Shown: positions 35,751-46,094, counted from the first letter of the stretch. The stretch is 64,000 nucleotides of DNA from Alteromonas sp. MMG017 (GCF_018100795.1 NZ_JAGJDY010000001.1:310001-374000); one strand, 5' to 3'. The notes: generated by a model from the sequence alone, not told the origin. Translations and numbers: made by a program.

Positions 35751-37178
35751 ATGGGTTTATTAAATCGTTATGCTGAAACCCTATCGGAACTGGGTAGTTT
35801 TGTACTTCCAGCCCCGCTTAAAGACATGCGAGTTGGCTTGTTTAACACTACGCTAGCTAAGGAGCTTGCGCTTCCAGAGCCCTTGATGCAGTCTCAAAGC
35901 CTGCTTGATTGGCTACACTCCCCTGTTACGCCCCTTACACAACGGGCATTTGCGCAAAAATACGGTGGTCATCAGTTTGGTCAATGGAACCCTGAATTAG
36001 GCGATGGACGAGGGCTACTTTTAGCCGAAGTTATCGATTTAAACGCGCAGCCCCAAGATCTTCACTTAAAAGGAGCCGGCCCGACGCCCTACTCTAGGCA
36101 CGCTGATGGGCGAGCCGTACTGCGTTCTACCCTAAGAGAATATATTGGCGCTGAGGCACTGCATTATTTAGGTATTCCTTCTAGCCGTTCGCTGTGTCTT
36201 TTTACCAGTGCTGATACCATATACCGAGAACGCGCCGAAACCGGTGCCATGATGATAAGAACAGCCCCTAGTCATATACGCTTTGGTCACTTTGAATATT
36301 ATTTTTATGCTAGCCAAACTGATAAGCTACAACGCTTGCTCGATTTTACCATTGCGCATCATTTTGCCGAATGCAAAGAGGCGACAAACCCTTATGCAGC
36401 GTTACTAGGCGCGGTAGTAAGGCGTACCGCTAGATTGGTCGCGCTGTGGCAAACCCACGGTTTTGTACATGGGGTAATGAATACAGATAATATGTCTATT
36501 CATGGCATTACCTTTGATTATGGCCCATTTGCCTTTTTGGATAGCTACGAGTCTGGCGCGGTCTTTAATCACTCTGACCATCAAGGCCGTTATGCCTTTA
36601 ATCAACAGCCGAGTGTGGCCCTATGGAATTTAAACGCGCTGGCTCATGCCTTTTCAGGTCATTGCTCGGTAGATGAAATAAAAGCCGCTTTATCTACCTT
36701 CGAGCCCAATTTCATTTCACAATATCAACACCTGATGCTCTCTCGTATGGGTCTTGAGACTAGTGAGCAAGAACAAAGCCTTGCGCTAATGCAGTCATGG
36801 CTACAAATACTTGAAACCGAAAATCAAGATTACACTTATAACTTTCGTCAGTTGGTATTAGCAGATGTAAGCAGTATCCAGTGTCCTTTTCGCGATACAT
36901 TCGTTGACCGAGAAAAACTAGATGTATGGTGGGAAAGCTACCGCCAACTGCGTTTAGCAAGAGAAGAAGACACTGAGCTCTTGTCGCTAAACCCAACGGT
37001 TATCCCTCGCACGCATTTGCTTCAACAGGCAATTGAATTGGCCGAAAAGGGTGACTTTTCACTTTCTGAAGCCTTGTTAGAAGCTACAAGCACCCCCTTT
37101 GATACTAAATGGGACACGCATCCATTTTCAAAGCCACCTTCATCATCGAGACACACGAGCTTGTCATGCAGCAGTTAA
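35751..37178 (+). CDS. selO: Protein adenylyltransferase SelO (YdiU)
   Basis: Pseudokinase-fold enzyme that AMPylates proteins in redox stress. 475 residues (E. coli 478). YGGHQFGQWNPELGDGRG, GAGPTPYSRHADGRAVLRS (inverted nucleotide binding), HGVMNTDNM (metal Asn) and DYGPFAFLD (DFG-equivalent) are visible. It ends in SCSS, matching the E. coli C-terminus, whose Cys can form a regulatory disulfide, so it is complete. The last residues overlap the next gene. Confidence 0.93.
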   Translation: MGLLNRYAETLSELGSFVLPAPLKDMRVGLFNTTLAKELALPEPLMQSQSLLDWLHSPVTPLTQRAFAQKYGGHQFGQWNPELGDGRGLLLAEVIDLNAQPQDLHLKGAGPTPYSRHADGRAVLRSTLREYIGAEALHYLGIPSSRSLCLFTSADTIYRERAETGAMMIRTAPSHIRFGHFEYYFYASQTDKLQRLLDFTIAHHFAECKEATNPYAALLGAVVRRTARLVALWQTHGFVHGVMNTDNMSIHGITFDYGPFAFLDSYESGAVFNHSDHQGRYAFNQQPSVALWNLNALAHAFSGHCSVDEIKAALSTFEPNFISQYQHLMLSRMGLETSEQEQSLALMQSWLQILETENQDYTYNFRQLVLADVSSIQCPFRDTFVDREKLDVWWESYRQLRLAREEDTELLSLNPTVIPRTHLLQQAIELAEKGDFSLSEALLEATSTPFDTKWDTHPFSKPPSSSRHTSLSCSS

Positions 37179-37474
37179 CTATTCAAAACATTAAAGCTTC
37201 AGCGAAAATAAACGGGCAATCTCTGTTTATCGATACGCCACTTCCCGCTACGCCTTTAAAAACTCAGCAGTGGGAGCAAACCTTCTGTTCACTTTTTAAT
37301 TTAACGGCAACGCATCAAGAGTGGGGAGCCGATCGCTATCAAGTTACGTTGAGCAACGGCGGCTTCAGCTGCATGTTATTTATTGAGTGGCTCTGTGAAG
37401 CCATTTGGCTTGAACCAATAGGAAGTTATGAAAATGCGCAAGACCTGTACGACTATCTATTTAATGAAACGTGA
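37166..37474 (+). CDS. Small conserved hypothetical protein (DUF3630-like)
   Basis: About 102 residues from the ATG at 37166 (MQQLTIQNIKASAKI). It overlaps the selO end by 13 bases in another frame, implying translational coupling; an ORF extends further upstream within selO but is not supported. The composition is ordinary for a small cytosolic protein (Trp-rich C-terminal half, no signal peptide). I think it resembles DUF3630, but this needs a profile search. Confidence 0.6.
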   Translation: MQQLTIQNIKASAKINGQSLFIDTPLPATPLKTQQWEQTFCSLFNLTATHQEWGADRYQVTLSNGGFSCMLFIEWLCEAIWLEPIGSYENAQDLYDYLFNET

Positions 37475-37576
37475 ATGACTTTTCATCATTCTTTTCATTA
37501 TTTCTTTCCCCAAAATCAGAATCTTCCGTTACTATTAGTTTACTGATCTTTGAGAATTTACGTTAATAAGGTAGCT

Positions 37577-40438
37577 ATGCCATTCACAAGAAAAGGAATG
37601 TTGGCATTCTTCATTGCTTGTATCACCTTATGTACATGGGCGTTAAGTGACGCCATCCAAAATTCAGCTGTCGCGTCAGAGCTTACCATTGACCAGTCTT
37701 TTCGTGTTGCCACTATTAACGAAAGCAGTTCGTTTTTTGTCGCACACAAATCAATGACGTATTTAGATGTACTTCACCCGTCTAGCCCCTTAACCAGCAG
37801 TATTCCCCTTGATAGAAATAATAGTCGACTGTGGATTTCTAATGAATTGAGGAACGAGGGGTTTAGTACTATTCCCCTCGTGCTAAATATCGACAGGCTA
37901 AATATTAACGACCTGCAAATTTACCTGCTTGATGGTAATGCACGAATTATTAAGTCTTACCGTTACCAAGCGGGTAAAGGGGACTTTTCATTAAAAAAAC
38001 CCTTCTCTGCCATTCGTCTAAACTTCTCACTCACGCCACAAGAAAATGTCAGGCTTGTTATTGGTGTGTATGACGATGGCCTTCGTTATTTCCCTATATC
38101 ACTATGGGAAAAACAAGCGATTCAACAATACGATGAAACCATGCTGATCTTACTTGGTATCGTGCTGGGAATGCTCACGGTATTAACCGGCTACTTCCTG
38201 CTGTCATATTTATATCAGCGCACCCCAGCTCGGTTCTGGCTAGCAGTAACCAATTTTGTCTTATTTGCGCTGTTTTTTATGGCGCAAGGCGGGCTCGCGA
38301 CATGGCCTTCTTTAACCAACGCGAGCGAAATAACCTTTGCTGTGCTCATTAGTCTTAGTTTTGTAACACTAGCTAAAGTGACCCACAGTTTGTTTTCTCC
38401 CATTCCATTAGTGCTAAGACTACTTAGCTTTGCACTCCCTATTGGTATGGCTATCGCGGCGGTGGCAACAAGCGCATACGACGCGACCCGCATCCTTTTT
38501 GCCGCCAGCCCTTTTATTGCTGCTTATCATATTAGCTTAGCGTTTATTTTTAAGGATAAACAAAACCTCGCATCCAGCCGGCTGTTCGCCTTCGCCTGGG
38601 TGTTCGTATTCATGCTGTATGCTGTATTCGTAAAAATCGCCTTCGACGATGCCTTTTACACCGCGCCCATTGTCATGATTATTTTAACCCTACTGACCTT
38701 GTCTTTGCTTTGCATTGGCTTTGCTGTTGAATTAAAAGAGCAAAACGTGAGCAGGCTACAATTGTCTGAAAGTGAAGCTACTATTAGTAGCCTTCATCAC
38801 TTTTATGATTTGTTTAGAAATTCCAGTGAAGGTCTATACACCTCAACCTTAGACGGTGAATTAAAAACGGTTAACCCTGCCATGTGTGCCCTCTTTGGCT
38901 ATCCAGATGAAGCGAAAATGTTAGCCCAGGTGAAAAACACCAAGCAGTTTTACGCCAACTCAGAAGACCGCGACGTATTGGTAGGAGAGCTACTTCATAG
39001 CGGGCAGGTAGCGGCGCGGGAAATTAAAGGTATGCGCGCCAACGGCAGTGCATTTTGGTTTTCTATATCTTGCCAAGTACGAGAAAACGACAATGGTAGC
39101 TTTTTGTATGGCTCTATTATCGATGTAACCGAGAAAAAGCAGTCAGATACTAGCCTACAATTTATGGCTACTCACGACTCGCTAACGGGGGTTTATAATA
39201 GACGACAGTTTGAAACTACGCTTACCGCTAGGCTAAGCGAAAAGTCTCCCATTCCGCCGTGCGTGCTGTATTTGGACTTAGATCGCTTTAAAATTGTTAA
39301 TGATACCTCTGGTCACAAAGCCGGCGATGCCCTGATTAAAGACATTGCCCACTTGCTAGAAAAGTCACTTCCCAATGAGGCAATGCTGGCGCGTATCAGC
39401 GGCGATGAGTTTGGCGTAATATTTGAAAATCAGCCTGAAGAACAAGCTTATTTGCAGGCAACCACATTGTTAAATGCCGTTCAGGCTTACCGCTTTTCTT
39501 GGGAAAACCGTATTTTCAGCTTAGGGGTTAGCATTGGTATGGTAGTGTGTACCGACCCAGATGCCAGTGCCGAGCAATACATTTGCATGGCTGATGCCGC
39601 CTGTTATTACGCTAAAGATCAGGGGCGTAATCAAATTCATAAGTACAGCAAAGACGATGAAAGTACGCTGCGCTACCAAAATGAGCTTGATTGGGTAAAC
39701 AGCATTCATTCGGCATTATCAGAAGACAGATTCCTACTTTACTACCAGCCGCTTAGACCATTAAGCCGACCTAATGACGGCCATTATTATGAAGTACTTC
39801 TGCGTATGAAAGAAACCGACGGTCGCATTGTTGAGCCCGCCGCATTTTTGCCTACCGCTGAACGTTTCGAGATGAACGTTAAAATAGATAAATGGGTCAT
39901 TGTTAATACCTTTAGTTGGCTAAATGAGCACCCCGAGCATTTGGCTGAATTAAAGCGCTGTAGTATTAATTTAAACTGCCATTCCTTAGCCGACAGAGAC
40001 TTTAAGCTCTTCGTGCTAAATGCGTTTGAACGTTACAACATTCCGTACGATAAAATTTGCTTCGAGATGATTGAGTCTGTCGCGATTATTAAAATGGAAT
40101 ACACCATCGACTTCATGCGTACCTTCCATCGTTTGGGCTGCTCCTTTGCATTAGACGATTTCGGCAGAGGGTTTGCGTCATACGGTTATTTGAAACATCT
40201 ACCTGTAGATATTGTCAAAATTGACGGTACTTTCATTAAAGACATGCGAGCAGATCCTGTTGATGTGGCTATGGTGTCTTCCATTAAAGATGTGGCAAAA
40301 GCCTTAGGAATGCAGACCGTAGGTGAATTTGTAGAGTCTGATGCCACTATGACGCAGCTAGGTAATATGGGCATCGATTTCGCCCAAGGCTACGGTGTAG
40401 CTGAGCCCGCTCTGCTTGACGACTTCAAACCGTTATAA
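37577..40438 (+). CDS. 7TMR-DISM/PAS/GGDEF/EAL signalling protein
   Basis: 953 residues. Signal-type N-terminus, a periplasmic 7TMR-DISM extracellular domain (about 30-185), seven membrane helices (190-385), a PAS domain (410-520), a GGDEF domain with SGDEF (608-612) and an EAL domain (about 700-950). The EAL motif reads EVL (YYEVLLR), but other catalytic residues are present (FEMIES, DDFGRG, VKIDGTFI, FAQGYG), so a c-di-GMP phosphodiesterase is likely; the cyclase half lacks an I-site. ATG at 37577 has AAGG upstream and is preferred over TTG 37550. Confidence 0.9.
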   Translation: MPFTRKGMLAFFIACITLCTWALSDAIQNSAVASELTIDQSFRVATINESSSFFVAHKSMTYLDVLHPSSPLTSSIPLDRNNSRLWISNELRNEGFSTIPLVLNIDRLNINDLQIYLLDGNARIIKSYRYQAGKGDFSLKKPFSAIRLNFSLTPQENVRLVIGVYDDGLRYFPISLWEKQAIQQYDETMLILLGIVLGMLTVLTGYFLLSYLYQRTPARFWLAVTNFVLFALFFMAQGGLATWPSLTNASEITFAVLISLSFVTLAKVTHSLFSPIPLVLRLLSFALPIGMAIAAVATSAYDATRILFAASPFIAAYHISLAFIFKDKQNLASSRLFAFAWVFVFMLYAVFVKIAFDDAFYTAPIVMIILTLLTLSLLCIGFAVELKEQNVSRLQLSESEATISSLHHFYDLFRNSSEGLYTSTLDGELKTVNPAMCALFGYPDEAKMLAQVKNTKQFYANSEDRDVLVGELLHSGQVAAREIKGMRANGSAFWFSISCQVRENDNGSFLYGSIIDVTEKKQSDTSLQFMATHDSLTGVYNRRQFETTLTARLSEKSPIPPCVLYLDLDRFKIVNDTSGHKAGDALIKDIAHLLEKSLPNEAMLARISGDEFGVIFENQPEEQAYLQATTLLNAVQAYRFSWENRIFSLGVSIGMVVCTDPDASAEQYICMADAACYYAKDQGRNQIHKYSKDDESTLRYQNELDWVNSIHSALSEDRFLLYYQPLRPLSRPNDGHYYEVLLRMKETDGRIVEPAAFLPTAERFEMNVKIDKWVIVNTFSWLNEHPEHLAELKRCSINLNCHSLADRDFKLFVLNAFERYNIPYDKICFEMIESVAIIKMEYTIDFMRTFHRLGCSFALDDFGRGFASYGYLKHLPVDIVKIDGTFIKDMRADPVDVAMVSSIKDVAKALGMQTVGEFVESDATMTQLGNMGIDFAQGYGVAEPALLDDFKPL

Positions 40439-40592
40439 CCTAAAACCGATTAGGCTATGGTATTGCTACACTTTAAAAGGGGTATATTGTAACATTCGCG
40501 GATTAATGAATGGGGAGCTGTACCTGTCTTAAGTCCTTGTAAAAGGCAAGAACACCCCCACATAACGCTTATGATCCAGGTGTAGAAGTAAC

Positions 40593-41207
40593 ATGAGCAG
40601 CAAACAACCTAAATACGAATATGTCAGTTCCGCAAAATTACCTACTCGTCATGGTAATTTTAAAATCCATGGTTTCGTTGAAACCAGTGGACAGGAGCAC
40701 GTGGCGCTTTCCTATGGTGAATGGAAAGAAAACGATGTGGTACCCATCCGCATTCATTCTGAATGTCTAACGGGAGATGCCCTTTTCAGCACCCGTTGCG
40801 ATTGTGGTTTTCAGTTAGAAAAAGCCATGCAGAACATTGCCGAAAATGGTTTTGGCGTTTTACTTTATCTTCGTCAGGAAGGTCGAGGTATTGGGTTACT
40901 GAATAAAATTCGCGCTTATAATTTACAAGATAGCGGCATGGATACGGTTGAAGCCAATGAACATCTAGGTTTTGATGCCGATTTACGTAGCTATGATATT
41001 TGTAAGCTAATGCTCGATACCTTAGCTGTGCATCGCGTTGAGTTGATGACCAATAATCCTAAGAAGCTAGCGGCATTAAAATCGTTAGGCATTGATGTAG
41101 TGGCACGTAAGCCTATCGATCACGGTATTACGGAAGACAATAAGAACTACATCAAAACCAAGACTGAAAAGCTTGGTCACGCATTCGACCCCCACTCTTT
41201 CAAATAA
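40593..41207 (+). CDS. ribA: GTP cyclohydrolase II
   Basis: First step of riboflavin synthesis from GTP. 204 residues with zinc cysteines in [16 protein letters not shown], the [13 protein letters not shown] active-site loop and MTNNPKK. It stands alone without the rest of a rib operon. I looked for an FMN riboswitch in the 154 bp upstream and saw none. Confidence 0.96.
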   Translation: MSSKQPKYEYVSSAKLPTRHGNFKIHGFVETSGQEHVALSYGEWKENDVVPIRIHSECLTGDALFSTRCDCGFQLEKAMQNIAENGFGVLLYLRQEGRGIGLLNKIRAYNLQDSGMDTVEANEHLGFDADLRSYDICKLMLDTLAVHRVELMTNNPKKLAALKSLGIDVVARKPIDHGITEDNKNYIKTKTEKLGHAFDPHSFK

Positions 41208-41230
41208 GTCACTTTTCCATTCAATCTATT

Positions 41231-41259
41231 CCAACCTGAATGACAATAATTCAGGTTGG
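41231..41259. repeat. 11-bp inverted repeat after ribA
   Basis: ccaacctgaat (41231-41241) and attcaggttgg (41249-41259) pair exactly around gacaata, 23 bp past the ribA stop. No T-run follows, and the tail of the right arm (ttcaggtt) is repeated once more immediately downstream. Possible rho-type or RNA-stabilising hairpin. Confidence 0.65.
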
Positions 41260-41322
41260 TTCAGGTTACGTTAATAACCGATGGGCTATAACAGATACAG
41301 ACTTTGTGACATTGCCTGTAAA

Positions 41323-41341
41323 AGTGCTTAGTTTAAGCACT
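41323..41341. repeat. 8-bp inverted repeat in the DUF3300 leader
   Basis: agtgctta (41323-41330) and taagcact (41334-41341) pair around gtt, 28 bp before the DUF3300 start and just ahead of its AGGAG. It could influence translation of that gene. Confidence 0.5.
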
Positions 41342-41369
41342 CTCATGCAGAGTAATGTAAGGAGAACGT

Positions 41370-42779
41370 ATGAAAAAACTGACTTTAGCTTTACTCGTAG
41401 CCATGGGAACTCTATCAACATCATTCCCCATGCTCGCATCGGCAACGGTTGAGCCAGAAACTAGTGTAGATAACTACCAGTATTCAGACGCTGAGCTAGA
41501 TAGCCTACTTGCGCCCATTGCGCTCTACCCTGACACCTTGCTTACTCATATTATGATTGCGGCCACCTACCCTCTTGATGTAGTGGCAGCAGACAGGTGG
41601 CGTCAAAGCAATTTGCACCTTACCCCTGAACAAGTAGAGCAAGCGCTAGATCCGGTTACTTGGGATCCGAGTGTAAAAGCCTTGGCTGCATTTACCGATA
41701 TTCTGCACACCATGGCCGAAGATCTAAACTGGTTACAAGCGCTTGGTGATAACGTGCTAATTAGTGAAGCCCGTGTACTGGATAGAGTACAGTTGCTTCG
41801 CCAACACGCCCTTAACACCGGTAACTTACAATCGAATGATTATCTTGAAGTAGAGCGTGAGATAGAACAAGAACGTAGCGTGATTGTTATCGCACCTCGC
41901 CATAGAGATGTGGTTTACGTGCCTTACTACGACCCGCTTATTGTGTTTGGGCTTTGGTCTCATGCCATAGCGCCTGTGCACTGGCATCATAGGGTTAGCT
42001 ACCGTCATCGCGGGAATTTTTTCTGGGCACCGCAGGTTAGGCTTTCAAGTTTCTTCTATTTTGGCGGTATTCGTTGGACCAATCGCCATGTAGTGATCCA
42101 CAGAGAACCAGTGCGTCACTATTACAAAGGCACCCCAAATAAACGCGTTTATAGCAAAGGTTATCAGCGCTGGCAGCATAATGCTGACCACCGTAGAGCT
42201 CGCTATTCTAACCGCGTGGTACATAGTGCGCCTAAACGATATAGCGCCACTCGCTCAGTGAAAGTAAGAAGCCACGAGCGTGGTAACACTAGGGTTATCA
42301 ACGCTAAGTCTTCAAGGCACACGCAGACAAGCGTCTCTCAAAATAATCATCGAAACATACAACACAATAACCAACTTAAAGGACAAACTTCGCACAATGT
42401 AAATGTGGCAAACAAGCAGTTAAAAACACCACGCACGGTGACTCCTAGACATAGCACTACGACGCGAACAGTCACGACCACTAAAACCGTGAAGCGTGAG
42501 AGTAATAAGGCTTCAGGGCAGAAGTACCAGCAAGGCGCTTCTACCCATGTAAAGCGGACGCAAACTAGCGCTAAAAACACGCAAGCTAGGGATACTCGTA
42601 CAGCGTCTAACCGTCCGTCAATGTCGCAACAACGTACTACACGGAATGTTGATCGCAGCGCGAGTCGCGACAGAAGTGTAAGTCGAGAGAGAAGTGTAAG
42701 CCGTGAAAGGAGCGTAAGCAGGCAAAGCAACGTTAACCGTAACAGAAGCGGGCAAAGTAAATCTCATTCACAGAAGTAG
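41370..42779 (+). CDS. DUF3300 protein with Arg-Ser repeat tail
   Basis: 469 residues. Signal peptide (LTLALLVAMGTLSTSFPMLA), then the DUF3300 domain with ELDSLLAPIALYPDTLLTHI and ADRWRQSN (about 35-180), a Tyr/His/Trp-rich segment, and from about residue 270 a long low-complexity basic region of Arg, Ser, Thr, His, Asn and Gln. Residues 430-452 are near-exact RSVSRE repeats. The tail has no aliphatic core and is probably disordered. Function unknown; exported. AAGGAGAA precedes the start. Confidence 0.85.
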   Translation: MKKLTLALLVAMGTLSTSFPMLASATVEPETSVDNYQYSDAELDSLLAPIALYPDTLLTHIMIAATYPLDVVAADRWRQSNLHLTPEQVEQALDPVTWDPSVKALAAFTDILHTMAEDLNWLQALGDNVLISEARVLDRVQLLRQHALNTGNLQSNDYLEVEREIEQERSVIVIAPRHRDVVYVPYYDPLIVFGLWSHAIAPVHWHHRVSYRHRGNFFWAPQVRLSSFFYFGGIRWTNRHVVIHREPVRHYYKGTPNKRVYSKGYQRWQHNADHRRARYSNRVVHSAPKRYSATRSVKVRSHERGNTRVINAKSSRHTQTSVSQNNHRNIQHNNQLKGQTSHNVNVANKQLKTPRTVTPRHSTTTRTVTTTKTVKRESNKASGQKYQQGASTHVKRTQTSAKNTQARDTRTASNRPSMSQQRTTRNVDRSASRDRSVSRERSVSRERSVSRQSNVNRNRSGQSKSHSQK

Positions 42780-42826
42780 GTTGAGACTAAATCGGTTGGG
42801 GCAAACACGCCTCTAACCTAAAAGCC

Positions 42827-42861
42827 AAACGCGCCTTGTTCATACAGGCGCGTTTGTTTTT
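42827..42861 (+). terminator. Intrinsic terminator of the DUF3300 gene
   Basis: aaacgcgcc and ggcgcgttt form a 9-bp stem followed by gttttt. It lies 47 bp after the stop. Confidence 0.85.
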
Positions 42862-42923
42862 AATGGCAAGCGGCATTATCTCTGCGTAGTATAAGTTAAA
42901 ATTTTTGATAGTATTAGGTTTTC

Positions 42924-43913
42924 ATGCACGCAGCCTCACCTCCTCAAGCCTTGTTATGGGCTTATTTACTATCTCCCAATGGTGACGTTACAACCATTGA
43001 AGCGAAGGCTATTCCCGACGCCTTAGCACAGTGTGCATCCAGCGATAATTACCTTTGGCTGCATGTACAGTCAGATGCTGAAGACGCTGGCGCCTTGTTG
43101 CAATCTAGTGGTTTACATCAAACCGTGATAGACAGCTTACTTGCGTTAGAAACAAGACCAAGAGCCATGACGCTGCATCAAGGTACCTTAGTGTATTTGC
43201 GAGGCATCAATAAAAACCCTGATGCCGACCCAGAAGATATGGTGTCGCTACGTACATGGTACAACAGCCGCATTATCGTAAGTGCTCGACGTAAAAACAG
43301 ACGATTAGCCTCCATTCAAAATCTTCGCGATGAAATAGCCTCTAAACAGGTGCCTATTAGCCCATCGGCACTTTTGCTTAACATGATCACAAAAGTCGCC
43401 GATACCATTTTGGACACGGTTGATGAAATGGACGAGAGCCTAGTAGGGTTTGAAACCCGTGAACAACTTCGAAAGGAAGATAGGCAAAATTTGTCTATCG
43501 TAAGACGCCAAGCCGCATCTATCAGGCGCTACCTAGCGCCACAACGTGATGCGTTGGATGCCCTACTTCGTTTGCCCGATGCGTTATCGCAAAATCAGAG
43601 TTTTGAACTGCGTGAGCAAACCGACCGCATGAGCCGATATGTAGAAGACATGGACTTATTGCGAGAAAGAGCAATTGTACTTCAAGACGAATTGCGAAAC
43701 CGCATAGCGGAGCAACAAGGTGTTCGCATGTATGTCTTGTCGATGGTAACGGCTATCTTTCTGCCTTTGTCTTTTTTAACGGGAGTGTTTGGCATGAACG
43801 TTGGAGGATTACCTGGCACAGAATCTGCCAATGCTTTTCTATATTTAATCCTTGGAATGGGTGCACTAAGTCTCTGCATGTTGGTCGCAATGCTATGGAA
43901 GCGATGGCTTTAA
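42924..43913 (+). CDS. zntB: CorA-family zinc transporter ZntB
   Basis: 329 residues: large acidic cytosolic N-terminus and two C-terminal helices; the pore motif is GMNVGGLPG, where the GMN loop continues as in ZntB rather than CorA. LSFLTGVFGMNVGGLPG is the typical membrane entry. It should move Zn across the inner membrane (zinc import in current models, earlier called efflux). Confidence 0.9.
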   Translation: MHAASPPQALLWAYLLSPNGDVTTIEAKAIPDALAQCASSDNYLWLHVQSDAEDAGALLQSSGLHQTVIDSLLALETRPRAMTLHQGTLVYLRGINKNPDADPEDMVSLRTWYNSRIIVSARRKNRRLASIQNLRDEIASKQVPISPSALLLNMITKVADTILDTVDEMDESLVGFETREQLRKEDRQNLSIVRRQAASIRRYLAPQRDALDALLRLPDALSQNQSFELREQTDRMSRYVEDMDLLRERAIVLQDELRNRIAEQQGVRMYVLSMVTAIFLPLSFLTGVFGMNVGGLPGTESANAFLYLILGMGALSLCMLVAMLWKRWL

Positions 43914-44079
43914 TAGCGCGTATCTATCCTATCAAATTCATTAAAAATAATTAATTTTCAAGGTATTAGTATAAAGGCTAATAGATTTTAATTTTTTTAA
44001 TCGTATGATTGGTCAAAATAGCGCTCTTAGCATTTTTTGCCTACACTTAGGCAAACTGCTTTAGTGGAGAGAAAACAAT

Positions 44080-45561
44080 ATGCAGTACCCTTGGATACAA
44101 GAAGGACACAAGATCTTTCGAGTAGTTATACTTATTCAATTAGTCATTTCTTTTATCATAGGCTTTGTGACAGGCGATATCATCACAGCCGTGGTGCTTG
44201 GCATTCCTATCGCTGCTCTGCCTCTATACTTCAGCTTTCAACAGCCTCAGTCAGTTATCAGCCGTCATGCAGTAGCCATTGGCATTCAATTACTCACAGC
44301 ACTGCATATTCATCAAACCTTCGGGCTTATTGAAATGCACTTTGAAATATTCGTGACATTGGCGTTTCTTTCTTATTTCAGAGACTGGAAGGTAATTGCG
44401 ACAGCCACTGCCGTGGTTGCGGTACACCACATCAGCTTTTATATTCTGGCTACGCAAGGTGCTCCTGTATTTATCTTCCAAGAGGGAGATCTAACGTTCC
44501 CTATTTTATTAATGCACGCGGCTTTTGCATTAGCGGAAGGCGGCCTTTTGATGTACATGGCCAAACAAGCCCATCAAGAAGGGGCTGGCGCCGCAGAATT
44601 ACGTATTGCTATAGAAAATATGCAGAGAACTGAAGGGCAAATAGATTTATCAGTATCCTTCGAGCGAGAAAACGAGATACTTCGTCCATTTGGCGAACTT
44701 ATTGACCAGGTTAAAGACTTAGTTGCTTTAGCGTCTTCATTAATGAATGAGGTCGTTAAAGGTTGTGAAAAAATGGAAACTGCGGCGAGCAATATGTTCG
44801 AAATTAGCCGTAATACCGACCAAGAAATTGCCATGGTGTCAGCTTCGTCTGAAGAAATTGCGCAAACCATGCAGATGTCTGCCGAACAGACAACACGAGC
44901 TAGCGACAAAGCGTCTGCGGCAGAGGCCTCTTCAGGTTCAACTCGCGACTCTATTGTCACCACCAGCAGAACTATAGATTCGCTGCGTAGCACGCTAAAT
45001 AACGCTGCAAAAACTAACACTGCACTTAACGAACAATGTTCGCACATTTCAGAAGCCATGCGCGCCATTACTTCAGTGGCAGAGCAGACTAACCTGTTGG
45101 CGCTTAACGCGGCTATCGAATCGGCCCGTGCTGGTGAGCACGGTAGAGGGTTTGCTGTGGTTGCCGATGAAGTACGTACCTTGGCTATTCGTTCAAAAGA
45201 AAGTGCTGACCAAATTACCTCGGTTACCGAGCAGTTAGTAAGTCAAACGGCAAGTTCGGTCGACCAAATGCAAACCTGTATTCAGCTTGTTGATGAAGCG
45301 GTACTATCGGCTGATACTGCCACCCAGGCAATGTCTGAAATCACGACGCAAATTCAGTTTGCCAGTGAGAGCATGACAGAAATTGCGACCTCTGCCGTTG
45401 AGCAAGAAACTGCATCGGCTTCCATCGCAGAAAGTACAGCACGATTAAGTGAACTGACTTCTGAAGAGCTAGCTACGGCGGAATCGTTATCAGCAGAAGT
45501 GGAAATTTTGTCTCAAATTTCACAACAAATGCGCGGTGCTATAGGTCGCTTTAAGCTGTAA
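44080..45561 (+). CDS. Methyl-accepting chemotaxis protein with membrane-embedded histidine-rich sensor
   Basis: 493 residues. The first 165 form about six membrane helices and there is no periplasmic ligand domain or obvious HAMP. Histidines cluster in the helices: His63, His76, His78, His87, His116, His117 ([23 protein letters not shown]), a pattern suggesting a bound haem or metal, though this is inference. The cytosolic part is a standard MCP signalling hairpin with [21 protein letters not shown] at the tip. It ends in TAATG, overlapping the next gene by one base. Confidence 0.9.
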   Translation: MQYPWIQEGHKIFRVVILIQLVISFIIGFVTGDIITAVVLGIPIAALPLYFSFQQPQSVISRHAVAIGIQLLTALHIHQTFGLIEMHFEIFVTLAFLSYFRDWKVIATATAVVAVHHISFYILATQGAPVFIFQEGDLTFPILLMHAAFALAEGGLLMYMAKQAHQEGAGAAELRIAIENMQRTEGQIDLSVSFERENEILRPFGELIDQVKDLVALASSLMNEVVKGCEKMETAASNMFEISRNTDQEIAMVSASSEEIAQTMQMSAEQTTRASDKASAAEASSGSTRDSIVTTSRTIDSLRSTLNNAAKTNTALNEQCSHISEAMRAITSVAEQTNLLALNAAIESARAGEHGRGFAVVADEVRTLAIRSKESADQITSVTEQLVSQTASSVDQMQTCIQLVDEAVLSADTATQAMSEITTQIQFASESMTEIATSAVEQETASASIAESTARLSELTSEELATAESLSAEVEILSQISQQMRGAIGRFKL

Positions 45562-46094
45562 TGTCGAAAAAGGGAAGTTGGACGCTGCTGCTTGTATGGG
45601 CAATCAGCTTACTAAGTGCTGTTTTGTTTTATAGCCAGCGTCAGATTTCTGAGTTCGATCCTAAAGGCACTTTACTGCATCAATCAACAAGCGTCACCTT
45701 TGACGCTTCTTTGATAACGCTGCTTAAAAACTATGATGTGCCTGCTGGCAGTATTGTTCATGTGGGTACGCAGGAAAATTGTTACTGCGACACCCTTACC
45801 GATCCCCATCAAACTCAGCTGATTAACAAACTAGGTCAATTAGACTACAGCGGTTTTAGGCTAGACATTGAAAATGTGCCAGAACTCGCCGCTATATTGC
45901 CTTCTGTACCTGCACTTATGGTTGTGGACACCCAATATAACCTTCGCTACTTGGGCCCTTATGCAACAGGCTATGGCTGCTTCACCGGCAAAAATTTAGT
46001 GGACGAAATTAGTGGGTATGCATCAAATTCGTCTTACATAAATGCTGTGGTAAAAACCGAAGCCGATGGGTGTTTTTGCAGCTCGCACCGTTAG
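45561..46094 (+). CDS. Membrane-anchored thioredoxin-like protein (DUF6436-like)
   Basis: 177 residues. One N-terminal membrane helix (TLLLVWAISLLSAVLFYSQ) then a soluble domain with a thioredoxin-like layout: NCYCDTLTD, VPALMVVD resembling the cis-Pro loop, and further cysteines in YGCFTGK and CFCSSHR. The Cys-rich composition suggests disulfide or redox activity outside the cytoplasm. Start overlaps the chemoreceptor stop by one base (TAATG), so the two are co-translated. DUF6436 assignment is from memory and tentative. Confidence 0.65.
   Translation: MSKKGSWTLLLVWAISLLSAVLFYSQRQISEFDPKGTLLHQSTSVTFDASLITLLKNYDVPAGSIVHVGTQENCYCDTLTDPHQTQLINKLGQLDYSGFRLDIENVPELAAILPSVPALMVVDTQYNLRYLGPYATGYGCFTGKNLVDEISGYASNSSYINAVVKTEADGCFCSSHR

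Noticed and set aside
36990-37178. selO C-terminal truncation or frameshift
   Set aside because: The final SCSS and 475-residue length match the E. coli protein; only the linker before it is unusual.
40439-40592. FMN riboswitch before ribA
   Set aside because: The conserved FMN-riboswitch elements are not present; only a weak cttg/caag pair is seen.
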